A DNA stretch of 63,271 nt from an uncultured Acidiferrobacteraceae bacterium (GTDB lineage Bacteria > Pseudomonadota > Gammaproteobacteria > Acidiferrobacterales > SZUA-150), in NCBI GenBank assembly GCA_913009895.1, contig CAJVXY010000015.1, positions 1-63,271 on the forward strand, written 5' to 3'. Shown here piece after piece: positions 1 through 9,140 of this stretch. Within the stretch, counting starts at the first letter, position 1. Every line of letters starts with the position of its first letter. Under the pieces are notes generated by a model that saw nothing but the letters and a program-made list of their open reading frames with translations, made no database searches and was not told the DNA's origin. Made by a program: the position numbers and the translations under genes.

Positions 1-38
1 ATACGTAACTTAAGTATTTAATTTGGAGAATCCATAAC

Positions 39-578
39 ATGAAAAAATTGCAAAAAGGTTTTACATTAATCGAACTGATGATCGTGGTCGCGATTATTGG
101 TATTCTGGCGGCCATCGCCATTCCGGCCTATCAGGATTACATCGCCAAGACTCGTATTTCTGAATGCGCAGCTGCTACTGCAGCAGTCAAAACCAATATC
201 GCCCTTGCGATTCAGGACGGTAACCTTGAACGGGAATCGGGCGGCATAGCGTTTGCGTTGAATACTGCTGCACTAGGCAACCAAACAATTGGTATTCTAG
301 GGATGGCTTCTTATGTCAGTGAAAATATTTCCCGGATTGCCATTGCATCGTTTGTTGAGCCTGTAGCAGTAGGTGGGGTTTTCCCCTTAGGTGCCGGCAT
401 TGCATGTTTGTACCAAAATAATATACCGACATACACGGGGGCTGCTCTCGTACCCACCTATCTAAATTTGGTCTCTGTACAATCAGCCGGCAACATTCGC
501 TGGGTGCCAACCATGGCCGCTACCACTCTTGCGTACCCTATATCAAACGTTAAACGCAAGCATCTTCCCAAGAAATAA
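39..578 (+). CDS. pilA: Type IV pilin major subunit (PilA-like)
   Basis: This is the structural subunit of a type IV pilus. It is made as a prepilin, cleaved and N-methylated by PilD and assembled from the inner membrane. The N-terminus is a textbook class III signal: a short basic leader MKKLQKG, cleavage before Phe8, Glu at mature position 5, and a hydrophobic helix running to about residue 30. The 179-residue length is normal for a pilin. The C-terminal half is poorly conserved, and I see only one clear Cys pair candidate (Cys43 and Cys123), so the usual C-terminal disulfide loop is not obvious. A GGAG ribosome site lies about 10 bases before the ATG. A strong terminator follows directly, so pilA can be expressed apart from the two glycosyltransferase genes downstream. 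Confidence 0.95.
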   Translation: MKKLQKGFTLIELMIVVAIIGILAAIAIPAYQDYIAKTRISECAAATAAVKTNIALAIQDGNLERESGGIAFALNTAALGNQTIGILGMASYVSENISRIAIASFVEPVAVGGVFPLGAGIACLYQNNIPTYTGAALVPTYLNLVSVQSAGNIRWVPTMAATTLAYPISNVKRKHLPKK

Positions 579-603
579 AGGCTAAGAACCAACTTAGCAA
601 TAA

Positions 604-636
604 AAGCCCCCCAATTTCATGGGGGGCTTTTTTTTA
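604..636 (+). terminator. Rho-independent terminator after pilA
   Basis: A perfect 9-bp stem (AAGCCCCCC with GGGGGGCTT) and an 8-base loop are followed by a T run. It ends the pilA transcript 10 bases before the next start codon. The ribosome site of the next gene (AGGGAGAG) lies just after the T run, so some read-through or a separate promoter must feed the downstream genes. Confidence 0.93.
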
Positions 637-645
637 GGGAGAGTT

Positions 646-2613
646 ATGAAAAAAGAAATATATACATATATAACATTTCTATTTATTGCCTCCATTTTTA
701 CTGTGACGGTCTACTGGAATGGTCTGTATGGACCACCGGTTTTTGATGATATCCCCCACATTGCTTATAACAAAAAAGTTCTTCTCCAGGATCTCGATTT
801 CACATCTTTAAAATCTGCGGCATTTTCCCAAACATCAGGCGTACTACAGCGTCCGATTGCCCTGCTGACAATAGCATTAAATATTTATACCACGGGTACT
901 GATACCTTCTGGATGAAACTCACCAACCTTGTTTTTCACATAACATCAGGCTTTGGTTTGTTTTTACTTGCCAGATTCTTGTTTACCCGGTTTTATTTAC
1001 AAAACAATAAACCTGTTTCTTTTAATCAAATAAATTTTCTCGCAGGCTTAGCAAGCATCTTATGGTTGGTTCACCCGCTAAATCTTACCTCCGTACTCTA
1101 TATCGTACAGCGCATGAATCAACTTTCTGCACTATTTTTAATTGCGGCCCTCCTGTCCTATATATGGGGAAGGACAAAAATTGAAAAAAATAACAAACAG
1201 GGTTACTGGATAATTGGTTTTGGTTATATATTTTTTGGATTGTTATCCATTTTAAGCAAGGAAAATGGTGCGTTACTGCCCGTTTTCATTATTCTAATTG
1301 AAATTCTGGTATTTCGGTTCGCCGTGCCAGTACAGGAAAAAAGACGATTCAGGATATTCTGGGCGACATTGTTTTTACTGCCAATAGCCATGGCTGTTTT
1401 GGCAGTAATATTTTTTCCAGATCAAACGATTCGACTCAATGCTTATGACGCCAGGATCTTTACGCTTTATGAGCGAGTATTAACTGAATCAAGAGCCATT
1501 TGGTTTTACATAAGCCTCTCAATGGTGCCCGATATTAACAGCATGGGCTTATTTCATGACGATTTTACTCTTTCCCGAACAATTATTGAACCGCTCACTA
1601 CATTATTCTCGATAATTGGAATTCTTGCACTTTTAACACTCGCGTTTATTGGCATAAGAATCAAATTTTTAACCGTACTTAGCTTTGGCATATTCTGGTT
1701 TTTCATTGGACATATTCTTGAGTCGACAGTAATACCGCTGGAGTTGATATTTGAACACCGCAATTACCTTCCCCAGTTTGGATTATTATTTGCCCTGATT
1801 TTCTATATCACATTCCCTTACAAGTTTTTTTCGAAAGGAAATTCGCTTCGATATGTACTGCCAGTAATTCTTATTATGCTTTACGCTCTCGGGACTTTTG
1901 GTCGGGCAATTAACTGGTCCAGCGAATGGAATCTTTATAATTCAGAAGTGGCCAATCATCCCAATTCCCCCCGGGCACATTCAATGCTCGGCATCCTGAT
2001 GCACGATAATAGAATCTACGACAAGGCAAAATATCATTTCTCCATCTCTGCCATGCTGGACAATGAAAGCCCGAATCAGTTGCTACGACTCATGCAACAT
2101 ACAATAACCATTGATAGTGCGATTGAAAACGACCTGTTAGATGAGCTGGAATACAGAATAGATCATTATCCATATTCCCAAATCACGGTCTGGATATTCG
2201 AAGCATTACTGGCCCAAACCAGCAAACATGCAGTCGAATATGAAAGATTATTTAATATTTATGAAAAAATGCTGCGTCGCAACCCGGATATCCTGGGTGA
2301 GGCGTGGCAAGTAAAATCACGGGAAATAGCTGGCGTTCATAGCTTTAATCTGGGTAGATATAAACAGGCACGAGACCACTTCATTTTTGCCAATAAAAAA
2401 CAGCCTAAATTGATGACTTTTCTTTATCTAGCTGAAATTTCTCTCAAGCTTGGAAACAAAAAAGAGGCCCTGAACTATTTTACAAATGGCAAAAAACTTG
2501 AGGCAAACCCCACAACAGCAGAAAAGAAGAAAATGGACAGGCTAGGTGCTAAACTTCTTCAAAACAATATATATCAAAGAAAATCTGGAAATGACCGAGA
2601 TCAATCAAAATAA
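646..2613 (+). CDS. TMTC-like GT-C membrane glycosyltransferase with C-terminal TPRs
   Basis: A 655-residue polytopic membrane protein. I chose ATG 646 because AGGGAGAG sits at ribosome-site distance; the ATG at 619 lies inside the terminator hairpin. After a first membrane segment comes a periplasmic loop with FDDIPH, the acidic pair expected for GT-C enzymes. Further on are HPLNLTSVLYIVQRMNQL, LLSILSKENGALLPV and LIFEHRNYLP, which match the conserved blocks of the TMTC/DUF1736 O-mannosyltransferase family. From about residue 430 the protein is soluble and helical, with TPR-like repeats to the end. The family transfers sugar from a polyprenyl-phosphate donor to protein. Its place between a pilin and a GT2 gene suggests that pilin, or another envelope protein, is the acceptor; that is inference. 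The last 23 bases overlap the next gene, so the pair is translationally coupled. Confidence 0.78.
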   Translation: MKKEIYTYITFLFIASIFTVTVYWNGLYGPPVFDDIPHIAYNKKVLLQDLDFTSLKSAAFSQTSGVLQRPIALLTIALNIYTTGTDTFWMKLTNLVFHITSGFGLFLLARFLFTRFYLQNNKPVSFNQINFLAGLASILWLVHPLNLTSVLYIVQRMNQLSALFLIAALLSYIWGRTKIEKNNKQGYWIIGFGYIFFGLLSILSKENGALLPVFIILIEILVFRFAVPVQEKRRFRIFWATLFLLPIAMAVLAVIFFPDQTIRLNAYDARIFTLYERVLTESRAIWFYISLSMVPDINSMGLFHDDFTLSRTIIEPLTTLFSIIGILALLTLAFIGIRIKFLTVLSFGIFWFFIGHILESTVIPLELIFEHRNYLPQFGLLFALIFYITFPYKFFSKGNSLRYVLPVILIMLYALGTFGRAINWSSEWNLYNSEVANHPNSPRAHSMLGILMHDNRIYDKAKYHFSISAMLDNESPNQLLRLMQHTITIDSAIENDLLDELEYRIDHYPYSQITVWIFEALLAQTSKHAVEYERLFNIYEKMLRRNPDILGEAWQVKSREIAGVHSFNLGRYKQARDHFIFANKKQPKLMTFLYLAEISLKLGNKKEALNYFTNGKKLEANPTTAEKKKMDRLGAKLLQNNIYQRKSGNDRDQSK

Positions 2614-3463
2614 AATTTCTATCATTCTCCCGGCCAGAAACGAAGCCAGGTCGCTGGAAGTTTTATTGCCTAAATTAAAATCGTTATATCCTGATGCCCA
2701 GATCATCGTGGTAGATGACAAGTCTGCAGACTCAACTGAGGCTGTGTGCCAGAAATTCAAAGTAGATCGCGTCAATAATTTACGTCACCTGGGTAATGGC
2801 GGTTCTATAAAGGCCGGCGCACGAAAGGCGAGAGGAGAAAGGCTCGTCTTCATGGATGCAGATGGTCAGCATGATCCTGAAGATATTGAAAAATTAATTG
2901 CCAAACTGGATGAAGGCTTTGATATGGCGGTTGGCGCAAGGTCGAGAAAGTCACAAGCGAGTTTTGGCAGATTGCTTGCTAACACAATCTACAACCAGCT
3001 TTCCAGCTGGATAGTAAATTCAAGAATTCAGGATCTGACTTCCGGGTTCAGAGCAGTCAATACGAAAAAATTCCGACAATTTTTATACTTACTACCGAAT
3101 GGTTTTTCTTATCCCACCACCATTACCATGTCTTTTTTTCGTGCAGGTTATACGCTTGCTTATGTCCCGATAAAAGTAAAGAAACGACTTGGAAAAAGTC
3201 ACATAAGACTGCTCCATGATGGCGCACGATTCTTTATTATTATATTTAAAGTTGGAACACTTTATTCGCCACTAAAAATATTCTTGCCAATTTCATTTGC
3301 ACATTTTGTACTTGGTATTTCCTACTATGCCTATACTTATGTAACTTTTGGGAGATTTACCAACATGAGCGCGCTATTGTTTATCGCCGCCATACTGATT
3401 TTTCTGATAGGACTGGTGTCTGAACAAATTACAACATTGATTTATAAAAATAATGACCAATAA
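2591..3463 (+). CDS. GT2 family polyprenyl-phosphate glycosyltransferase (DPMS/GtrB-like)
   Basis: A family 2 glycosyltransferase of 290 residues. The GT-A domain opens with ISIILPARNEARSLEVLL and carries VVDDKSADST, GNGGSIKAGARKA and the donor/metal motif MDADGQHD. Two membrane segments follow near the C-terminus (about residues 225-250 and 258-283), the layout of GtrB-like and dolichol-phosphate-mannose synthase-like enzymes that load a sugar on undecaprenyl phosphate. ATG 2591 starts the recognisable domain; an earlier in-frame ATG (2546) would add 15 residues without homology character. It overlaps the upstream GT-C gene by 23 bases. The pair makes biochemical sense: this enzyme would make the lipid-linked sugar that the GT-C protein uses. 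The sugar cannot be told from sequence. Confidence 0.85.
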   Translation: MTEINQNKISIILPARNEARSLEVLLPKLKSLYPDAQIIVVDDKSADSTEAVCQKFKVDRVNNLRHLGNGGSIKAGARKARGERLVFMDADGQHDPEDIEKLIAKLDEGFDMAVGARSRKSQASFGRLLANTIYNQLSSWIVNSRIQDLTSGFRAVNTKKFRQFLYLLPNGFSYPTTITMSFFRAGYTLAYVPIKVKKRLGKSHIRLLHDGARFFIIIFKVGTLYSPLKIFLPISFAHFVLGISYYAYTYVTFGRFTNMSALLFIAAILIFLIGLVSEQITTLIYKNNDQ

Positions 3464-3612
3464 TCTTTAAACTTGATTACAATAAATAGCTTGCTCCCAA
3501 ATTATTTTTTCACTGCCTTTACTTTCATTAATAACCGACCCAGAGGATCTAGCCACTTATTGTAATGGGGCAAACGATATGAATCTCTAGTACTGAACCT
3601 GGAAATATATAG

Positions 3613-4452
3613 CTATATTTTTTTAAAAGCGCCGCAATAAAATGTCAGATTTTTCGAAAACCTCACAGGAATCGCAGTGGCTTTCAATGCTGACTTGATT
3701 AACGAAATAAACGGATACTTCCAGGGCAATAACTTACTTTGAGTTTTCCCTAGCTTGCATGATGTAACAATATTATTCCTTGTTTTATCTATTATGCTGG
3801 AAATTGTGCCAGCAGACTGATCTTCACACTGGAAATACTGATTCATGGAGTCCAGCAGATCCTGGGCACCTTCCGGTGATATATCTGATACACCATCGAT
3901 CCCTATATCAAAAGTAAGTATTAGCATCCCATTTTTTTTTAATACCCTGTGGAACTCTTTAACAATTTCCAGGTAATTGTCAGTGTGTTCCAGTACGGAT
4001 ATGGAATATACAATATCAAATGAGTTACTCCTGAACTGCAATCTTTGCAGTTCACCTACTGATAACACCGGGCCAGTATACTGGTATTCAGTATTTACTC
4101 GGCGATAAAGTCCTGAAAGCTGTTGATCAATATCCTGACAAACAACCTGATCTACTGCATTTAGCTCAGAAAGCAAATAGGGGAAAAAGGTAATGCCGGC
4201 ACCTGCATCAAGCACACGTGACATTTTACTTTTATTATTAGCTAAATATCCGTTTATACGATTGTATATAAACGGGTATTCCCATTGCCTACTCCATTGG
4301 TGAAACGGGTCTTTGACCCAGCTGTAATGATCTTTCAGGAAATCAAATTTTTTCAGAAAAGCATCGGCATATTTCTCAATTTCCAGGAACGAGTCTGATT
4401 TAACCAGGTCTTCATAAATTCTGATATCTGGAATTCCCGAATGTAATTTCAA
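3613..4452 (-). CDS. Class I SAM-dependent methyltransferase
   Basis: A soluble 279-residue methyltransferase of the Methyltransf_11 type. The SAM-binding glycine motif is VLDAGAGITFFPYLL near residue 80; an acidic residue follows at the end of strand 2 (VCQDID), and FDIVYSISVLEHTDNY marks the motif after the third strand. The first 75 and last 60 residues are specific to this protein and not recognised. It is the last gene of a minus-strand cluster and starts 3 bases after the previous stop. In glycan loci such enzymes often methylate a sugar or an acyl/lipid carrier, but the substrate here is unknown. Confidence 0.75.
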   Translation of the reverse strand: MKLHSGIPDIRIYEDLVKSDSFLEIEKYADAFLKKFDFLKDHYSWVKDPFHQWSRQWEYPFIYNRINGYLANNKSKMSRVLDAGAGITFFPYLLSELNAVDQVVCQDIDQQLSGLYRRVNTEYQYTGPVLSVGELQRLQFRSNSFDIVYSISVLEHTDNYLEIVKEFHRVLKKNGMLILTFDIGIDGVSDISPEGAQDLLDSMNQYFQCEDQSAGTISSIIDKTRNNIVTSCKLGKTQSKLLPWKYPFISLIKSALKATAIPVRFSKNLTFYCGAFKKI

Positions 4453-4455
4453 TAT

Positions 4456-5277
4456 TTAGCCCCCACTAATTTTTGTTGTCTCTTTCTTTTTTAAAACAAT
4501 AGCTTCATGGTTTGGAATTAAGACGCCCATTTTAATGAGGACACTGTCCAATTTTAGTATCCATTTGGCAAATAATTTTCCAACCACAGCTCTCTTGAAA
4601 ATAATTATTCCTAAAATTTTATAGAAACCAGCAATAATAAAATCAACAATTGAGTATCCAAATACTGGTGGCACCAAAAAAATAAAAAGTTTCCTTTTGT
4701 CGGTAACCTCAAGACCGGCTTGATCTACCATGTCCAAAAAATTCTTTCTGCTCCTGAAAATTACGTGTCTGGAGAGCCGGACTTCTGAAGATGCCAGCTG
4801 GTCGAAAATGATTAACCTGGAATCATCATTTCTCATCATGCCAGATATATTAACTAGCGCCTGTAAAGCCCTGCCGTCGTCTACAATGTGATACAAGACA
4901 TCGAAAAAACAGATCAAATCAAACTTTTCTCCGTGTACAAAATCCTTTAAAGTAATATCACACTTAATGAACTCAAGCTCTGGATACTCTTTTTTCAGCT
5001 TGTTAATAGTAGTTTCGGAGATGTCCAGCCCGGTATACTTATTTGCTCTCTTTTTATGAAAATACCTGGTATAGAATCCATTCCCACACCCTATATCCGC
5101 AATTCGGTTATGCTCAAGGTTTGCACAATTCTCCGAAAGAAGCTCATCGAGAACTTCCAGTCTTCTTAAATATATAATTTGGTTATAAGCAGAACCGAAT
5201 GATTTTTGGCCAACGGCAGTTAAATCTGTCCGACCATCATTCCTGTTACGCCAATATTGTGAGCCATCAAATGACAT
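4456..5277 (-). CDS. Class I SAM-dependent methyltransferase
   Basis: A 273-residue methyltransferase. The SAM motif is RIADIGCGNGFYTRYF near residue 60, followed by YTGLDIS and FDLICFFDVLYHI, typical of Methyltransf_11/25 proteins. The C-terminal part (about residues 190-240) is hydrophobic (IVDFIIAGFYKILGIIIF) and may associate with the membrane, which would fit a lipid-linked substrate. It lies between the epimerase-like gene and a second, unrelated-looking methyltransferase, with 12- and 3-base gaps, so the genes are probably one transcript. Substrate unknown. Confidence 0.75.
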   Translation of the reverse strand: MSFDGSQYWRNRNDGRTDLTAVGQKSFGSAYNQIIYLRRLEVLDELLSENCANLEHNRIADIGCGNGFYTRYFHKKRANKYTGLDISETTINKLKKEYPELEFIKCDITLKDFVHGEKFDLICFFDVLYHIVDDGRALQALVNISGMMRNDDSRLIIFDQLASSEVRLSRHVIFRSRKNFLDMVDQAGLEVTDKRKLFIFLVPPVFGYSIVDFIIAGFYKILGIIIFKRAVVGKLFAKWILKLDSVLIKMGVLIPNHEAIVLKKKETTKISGG

Positions 5278-5289
5278 AAATAATTTACC

Positions 5290-6399
5290 TCACTCAGAAA
5301 TATGAGAAGCCAAAGAATCTCTTCTTTCAAGATCAGAAACTATTAATCTGGATGGAGAATTATTACCCATTATTTTTCGTTTTCTCCTTAAATCGTCTAA
5401 ATTATCCAGAAAGGTTTGCAATGATTCCAGATCATAATTTCCAATCATCATCGTACTTCCCTTTCCTTCTATTCTCTCAGTGTGTTTTCTCATTAGTAGC
5501 GTTGGTTTACCTAGATAATATAGTTCTTCTTGATTGCTACCGCCATCAGTTATGACAAATTCGGTTTGATCTAGCAATTGACAGAAAGCGATGTATCCCA
5601 TCCTGCTGACTAGCGTGATCCGTTCACTTTCCTGTAATTTTTTCATTAGTCCAAATTTTTTTAACCTGCTCTTTGTTGCAGGATGTAAAACAAAAATTAT
5701 CGGGGTGTGCTCGGCTGCCCTCTCTATCAGATCCAAAATCAATACAAATCGTTTTCTAAAAAAAATGTTCTCAAACCGGTGAATTGAAGCAATTGCGAAG
5801 CGTGTCGACTGGACAGCAGGCGCAATTTTTTTTTGTTCGGCATGAAGCGCCAAATACAGGGCATCTACTATTGTGTTACTGCCCGTATCAACCACCTCAA
5901 GATTATATTTTTCCAGATTTTTGCAGGCCCATGGTCCAGGACAAAAAGCAATATCAGTAAACCTGAATACTATTAGTCTTGTGATTTCTTCCGGGAATGG
6001 GTGAAAAATATTAAATGAACGCAGACCAGACTCCACGTGGGCCACTTTGAATCCATTTATTCTTCCAACGACCGCACCGATCAAAGCAGAAAGTGTGTCG
6101 CCATGAACAACGACGATTTGTTTTTTTGCTGAACCAAAGAAATTTTTCCTGTGCCGGATCAGTTGCCAGAAACACGATATAAACCAGGCAATCAACCCAA
6201 AAATACCTGTCGCTTCACCTCTGTTAGCTACAGAGTTAAAGGATGAATCGATTTTAAAGTCTGACAACAGGTCATCAATACTTTCTCTGTGTTGGCCTGT
6301 AAAAATTAAATTTGTCTGAATATTTCTTGATTCGAATTCCTTTATGACTGGCGCCATTTTTACGAGCTGCGCCCTGGTACCTAATACGATTGATATCAT
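5290..6399 (-). CDS. UDP-N-acetylglucosamine 2-epimerase family protein (WecB-like)
   Basis: A cytoplasmic enzyme of 369 residues with the GT-B fold of UDP-GlcNAc 2-epimerases. Visible family motifs are GTRAQLVKMAPVI at the N-terminus (the GTRAQ variant of the usual GTRPE), HGDTLSALIGA, HVESGLRSF, FPEEITR and, in the C-terminal domain, ITDGGSNQEELYYLGKPTL followed by TERIEG. The family converts UDP-GlcNAc to UDP-ManNAc, or hydrolyses it, for surface glycans. The GTRAQ form is seen in a diverged branch, so the exact reaction is uncertain. An insertion around residues 65-90 is hydrophobic (IFGLIAWFISCFWQLI). Its start overlaps the upstream membrane-protein gene by 4 bases. Confidence 0.8.
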   Translation of the reverse strand: MISIVLGTRAQLVKMAPVIKEFESRNIQTNLIFTGQHRESIDDLLSDFKIDSSFNSVANRGEATGIFGLIAWFISCFWQLIRHRKNFFGSAKKQIVVVHGDTLSALIGAVVGRINGFKVAHVESGLRSFNIFHPFPEEITRLIVFRFTDIAFCPGPWACKNLEKYNLEVVDTGSNTIVDALYLALHAEQKKIAPAVQSTRFAIASIHRFENIFFRKRFVLILDLIERAAEHTPIIFVLHPATKSRLKKFGLMKKLQESERITLVSRMGYIAFCQLLDQTEFVITDGGSNQEELYYLGKPTLLMRKHTERIEGKGSTMMIGNYDLESLQTFLDNLDDLRRKRKIMGNNSPSRLIVSDLERRDSLASHISE

Positions 6400-7391
6400 T
6401 TTACCAGATTTCTATTCGTAACTAATCGTGAACGAATACCCAACGCAATCGCCCCAGATGAAATTTCAGTAATTACAACCCAAATACGGAAAATTATTAC
6501 GAGAGTTATTGCCTCTTCTGGAGACATAAAGGCCGACAGAATTGCACTACTCACACCCTCTCTAACTCCAATCCCACCCGGCGCAAAAAATGCGAAAAAT
6601 CCTATTATAACCGACAGCGAATTGGCCGCGAGAACAACAAGATATAATTGTAATGAGGAGGTTGACTCAAATAGGCTGATATACAAGAAAAATAGTATGG
6701 TTCCTGATATCACCCAAATTGATAAAAAATATACAGAAAGCTTTATAGAATAGAGCCTGGTAACTCTTTCTCCCAGTTTTTTCTCACTACCAGTGACAGG
6801 TTCTTTGCCAGTTATTTTAGAATTTATTTTTATGTATATATTGATCATGAATTCGAGTGATGAATTATATATAGGAGCGGACAGAAAAATTAATAGCAAC
6901 CCCATCAGTACTCCAAAAAAATAAGGAATCTCAAGTATCTGATTCAGAAAGATTACACTGCCCATAGCGATACCAATGTACAATAAAAAGAATTGTTCCA
7001 CATAAGTGGCTGCCAGCGATTGTGTCTTACTAATACCATGCCTCACATACATATCGGCACCACGTGCCACGAGCCCCCATATCTTGCCCGGAATGTATTT
7101 CCCAAGAACAATTAGTGCCATATAAGAAAAACAATCATATAAAGGAATTTTTTTTCCTGACTGGGCCTGATTAATAATCATCCACGTAAACGAGATCAGC
7201 AACCACATAATACATTGCAAAATTAAAAGTATTACGAGAAATGATGGTGGAATATCAGAAATTGTGTTGAGTTGTACTGTATGCTGGCTGATAAAATAGA
7301 TTGCATATGACATACCCGCAATTACAAAGATTGCCAGCCAGAACCTTCTTATATAAACCAATACTGAACTTTTTTTCATCAAATCTTTCAT
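6396..7391 (-). CDS. Flippase-like UPF0104 / lysylphosphatidylglycerol synthase TM family protein
   Basis: A polytopic inner-membrane protein of about 331 residues with eight or so hydrophobic segments. It fits the UPF0104 (LPG_synthase_TM) family: the middle has KYIPGKIWGLVARG and the C-terminal part has FFAFFAPGGIGVREGVSSA, the two conserved signatures of that family. Members are found in many glycan and lipid loci and have been proposed to move or modify lipid-linked sugars; the function of this one is not known. ATG 7391 was preferred over the adjacent TTG 7394; ATG 7379 is a further option, and none has a strong ribosome site. It is the first gene of the minus-strand cluster and ends in a 4-base overlap with the epimerase-like gene. 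Confidence 0.78.
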   Translation of the reverse strand: MKDLMKKSSVLVYIRRFWLAIFVIAGMSYAIYFISQHTVQLNTISDIPPSFLVILLILQCIMWLLISFTWMIINQAQSGKKIPLYDCFSYMALIVLGKYIPGKIWGLVARGADMYVRHGISKTQSLAATYVEQFFLLYIGIAMGSVIFLNQILEIPYFFGVLMGLLLIFLSAPIYNSSLEFMINIYIKINSKITGKEPVTGSEKKLGERVTRLYSIKLSVYFLSIWVISGTILFFLYISLFESTSSLQLYLVVLAANSLSVIIGFFAFFAPGGIGVREGVSSAILSAFMSPEEAITLVIIFRIWVVITEISSGAIALGIRSRLVTNRNLVK

Positions 7392-7502
7392 CAAATCTTA
7401 CTGGTCTGGTTGGAGTGAATGAAGTATCAATGAATCAAAAATTCTATCCTGCAAATTTATTACTAGTAGAATCATGCAAAACTCAAGTAAAATTTCGCCT
7501 TG

Positions 7503-7579
7503 GCCCCGGTAGCTCAGCTGGATAGAGCAGCCGCCTCCTAAGCGGCAGGTCGGACGTTCGAATCGTCTCCGGGGCGCCA
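7503..7579 (+). tRNA. tRNA-Arg (anticodon CCT)
   Basis: A complete cloverleaf of 77 bases. The acceptor stem is GCCCCGG with CCGGGGC, the D arm GCTC/GAGC, and the anticodon stem GCCGC/GCGGC with loop CTCCTAA giving anticodon CCT (reads AGG). The T arm has TTCGAAT, and the CCA end is encoded. It sits between the AT-rich glycan cluster and the ccm operon. Confidence 0.97.
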
Positions 7580-7735
7580 TTTTACAAGACGGTCTCAGCC
7601 TGACCATATTACCTGACCATATTATAATTATAGTCACAGACAAGGATTTTATATTTATAACAGGAAATTAGCTGAATACGCCATTTTAACCTTATAATGC
7701 ACCTTCCCGATTGATTAATTAACATCATATTTATC

Positions 7736-8347
7736 TTGCTGGAAATTACCAATTTAAGTTGTGTCCGCGGTGACAAGCCCCTCATCGAGGGTCTGTCATT
7801 TGACGTGTCTGAGGGGCAATTACTGCACATTACCGGCCGCAATGGTGCCGGTAAAACCACGTTGTTACGCTGCTTGTGCGGCTTATCGTCACCGGCAGCT
7901 GGCCAGATCAGCTGGTTAGGGCAAAATATCGATACCAACAAGGATGCCTACCACGCCCAGATGGCTTATGTCGGCCATTTAAACGGCCACCAGGGCGAGC
8001 TTACTGCAGTCGAAAATCTTGATTTTGCCCGGGCATTGGGGGGCGCACATACCGAGATCACGGTGACCGACACACTTAAAAAACTTGGCCTGTATAATAG
8101 TCGCCTGCTGCCCACTAAATTTCTTTCCCAGGGACAACAAAGACGTTTGGCACTGGCAAGACTGCTGGTCCAGGAAAGAAAACTCTGGATTATGGATGAG
8201 CCCTTTGTCGCCCTCGACACCGAAAGCACCACTTTGCTTGAAGGCATTGTCTCAGACCATATTAAAAATGGCGGTTTGGCCATTCTCACTTCCCACCACG
8301 CCCTGAACCTGACGCAGAGTCGTCAACTTAATATTGATCGCGGATAA
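7736..8347 (+). CDS. ccmA: Heme exporter ATP-binding protein CcmA
   Basis: ATPase of the CcmABCD complex, which releases holo-CcmE for cytochrome c maturation. The 203-residue protein has Walker A GRNGAGKTTLLRC (about residue 35), the ABC signature LSQGQQRRLALARLL, Walker B LWIMDEPF and the switch histidine in TSHH. Length is normal for CcmA. No ATG is available at the N-terminus; TTG 7736 gives MLEITNLSCVRG, the expected start, but has no clear ribosome site. The ccmB start follows one base after the stop. Confidence 0.95.
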   Translation: MLEITNLSCVRGDKPLIEGLSFDVSEGQLLHITGRNGAGKTTLLRCLCGLSSPAAGQISWLGQNIDTNKDAYHAQMAYVGHLNGHQGELTAVENLDFARALGGAHTEITVTDTLKKLGLYNSRLLPTKFLSQGQQRRLALARLLVQERKLWIMDEPFVALDTESTTLLEGIVSDHIKNGGLAILTSHHALNLTQSRQLNIDRG

Positions 8348-8348
8348 A

Positions 8349-9044
8349 ATGGACAAGGCCGAACAAAAAACCGGTTTATTCTCCGTTGCCACGGCCTTGT
8401 TTGTCCGTGATATACGTTTGGCGGCCCGGCGCAGCACGGATGTGTTTAATCCGCTGGTATTTTTCGTCATTGTAGTCAGCCTGTTTCCCCTGGGTGTGGG
8501 CCCCGAACCCAATCAACTACAGTTGATGGCACCCGGCGTGATCTGGGTCGCCGCCCTATTGGCAACCATGATCTCCCTGGATCGATTGTTTAGCCATGAT
8601 TTTGAAACTGGCTCCCTGGAACAAATCGTCCTTGCGCCGCAACCGTTAACCCTGATTATATTCGCCAAAATAGCGGCTCACTGGACACTGACCGGCCTGC
8701 CATTGGTGATCCTGATGCCACTGGTGGCCATGCAAATGAATATGACTACGGATATGATTTACATCAGTTTTCTGACCTTAATCATTGGCACACCGATATT
8801 AAGCCTGATTGGCGCCATTGGTGCCGCCCTGACCATTGGTCTCCGTGGTGGGGGTGTACTGGTTTCACTGCTTGTTTTGCCCCTGTATACTCCGGTACTG
8901 ATTTTCGGGGCAGGTGCAATTAGCGCCAGTGCCCAGGGCTTTTCCCCTGATGCACATTTGTCGTTATTGGGCGCATTCCTTGCCTTGTCTTTGACTTTTG
9001 CCCCCCTTGCGGCGGCCGCTGCGGTACGGGTTTCCCTGGATTAA
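8349..9044 (+). CDS. ccmB: Heme exporter membrane protein CcmB
   Basis: Membrane partner of CcmA. It has 231 residues with six hydrophobic segments, and opens with a cytoplasmic stretch containing FVRDIRLAARRSTDVFNPL, the typical CcmB start. It continues with SLDRLFSHDFETGSLEQI, also highly conserved in the family. I took ATG 8349, one base after the ccmA stop, rather than the in-frame TTG 8334. The gene is followed by a 96-base gap with AT-rich sequence before ccmC. Confidence 0.95.
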   Translation: MDKAEQKTGLFSVATALFVRDIRLAARRSTDVFNPLVFFVIVVSLFPLGVGPEPNQLQLMAPGVIWVAALLATMISLDRLFSHDFETGSLEQIVLAPQPLTLIIFAKIAAHWTLTGLPLVILMPLVAMQMNMTTDMIYISFLTLIIGTPILSLIGAIGAALTIGLRGGGVLVSLLVLPLYTPVLIFGAGAISASAQGFSPDAHLSLLGAFLALSLTFAPLAAAAAVRVSLD

Positions 9045-9140
9045 ATTGGGGATTAAATTAGTGCTTGAATTGGAGATTAACCGGCCTTAATTAATACCTG
9101 GACTGAAGTAAATAAAACCCCAAGATGAATGTAAGCCTGA

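Noticed and set aside
3464..3612. Possible terminator between the converging GT2 and methyltransferase genes
   Set aside because: I see no stem of useful length followed by a T run on either strand.
7503..7579. tRNA-Arg as an integration site with an attachment repeat
   Set aside because: I found no second copy of the tRNA 3' end and no integrase in the window.
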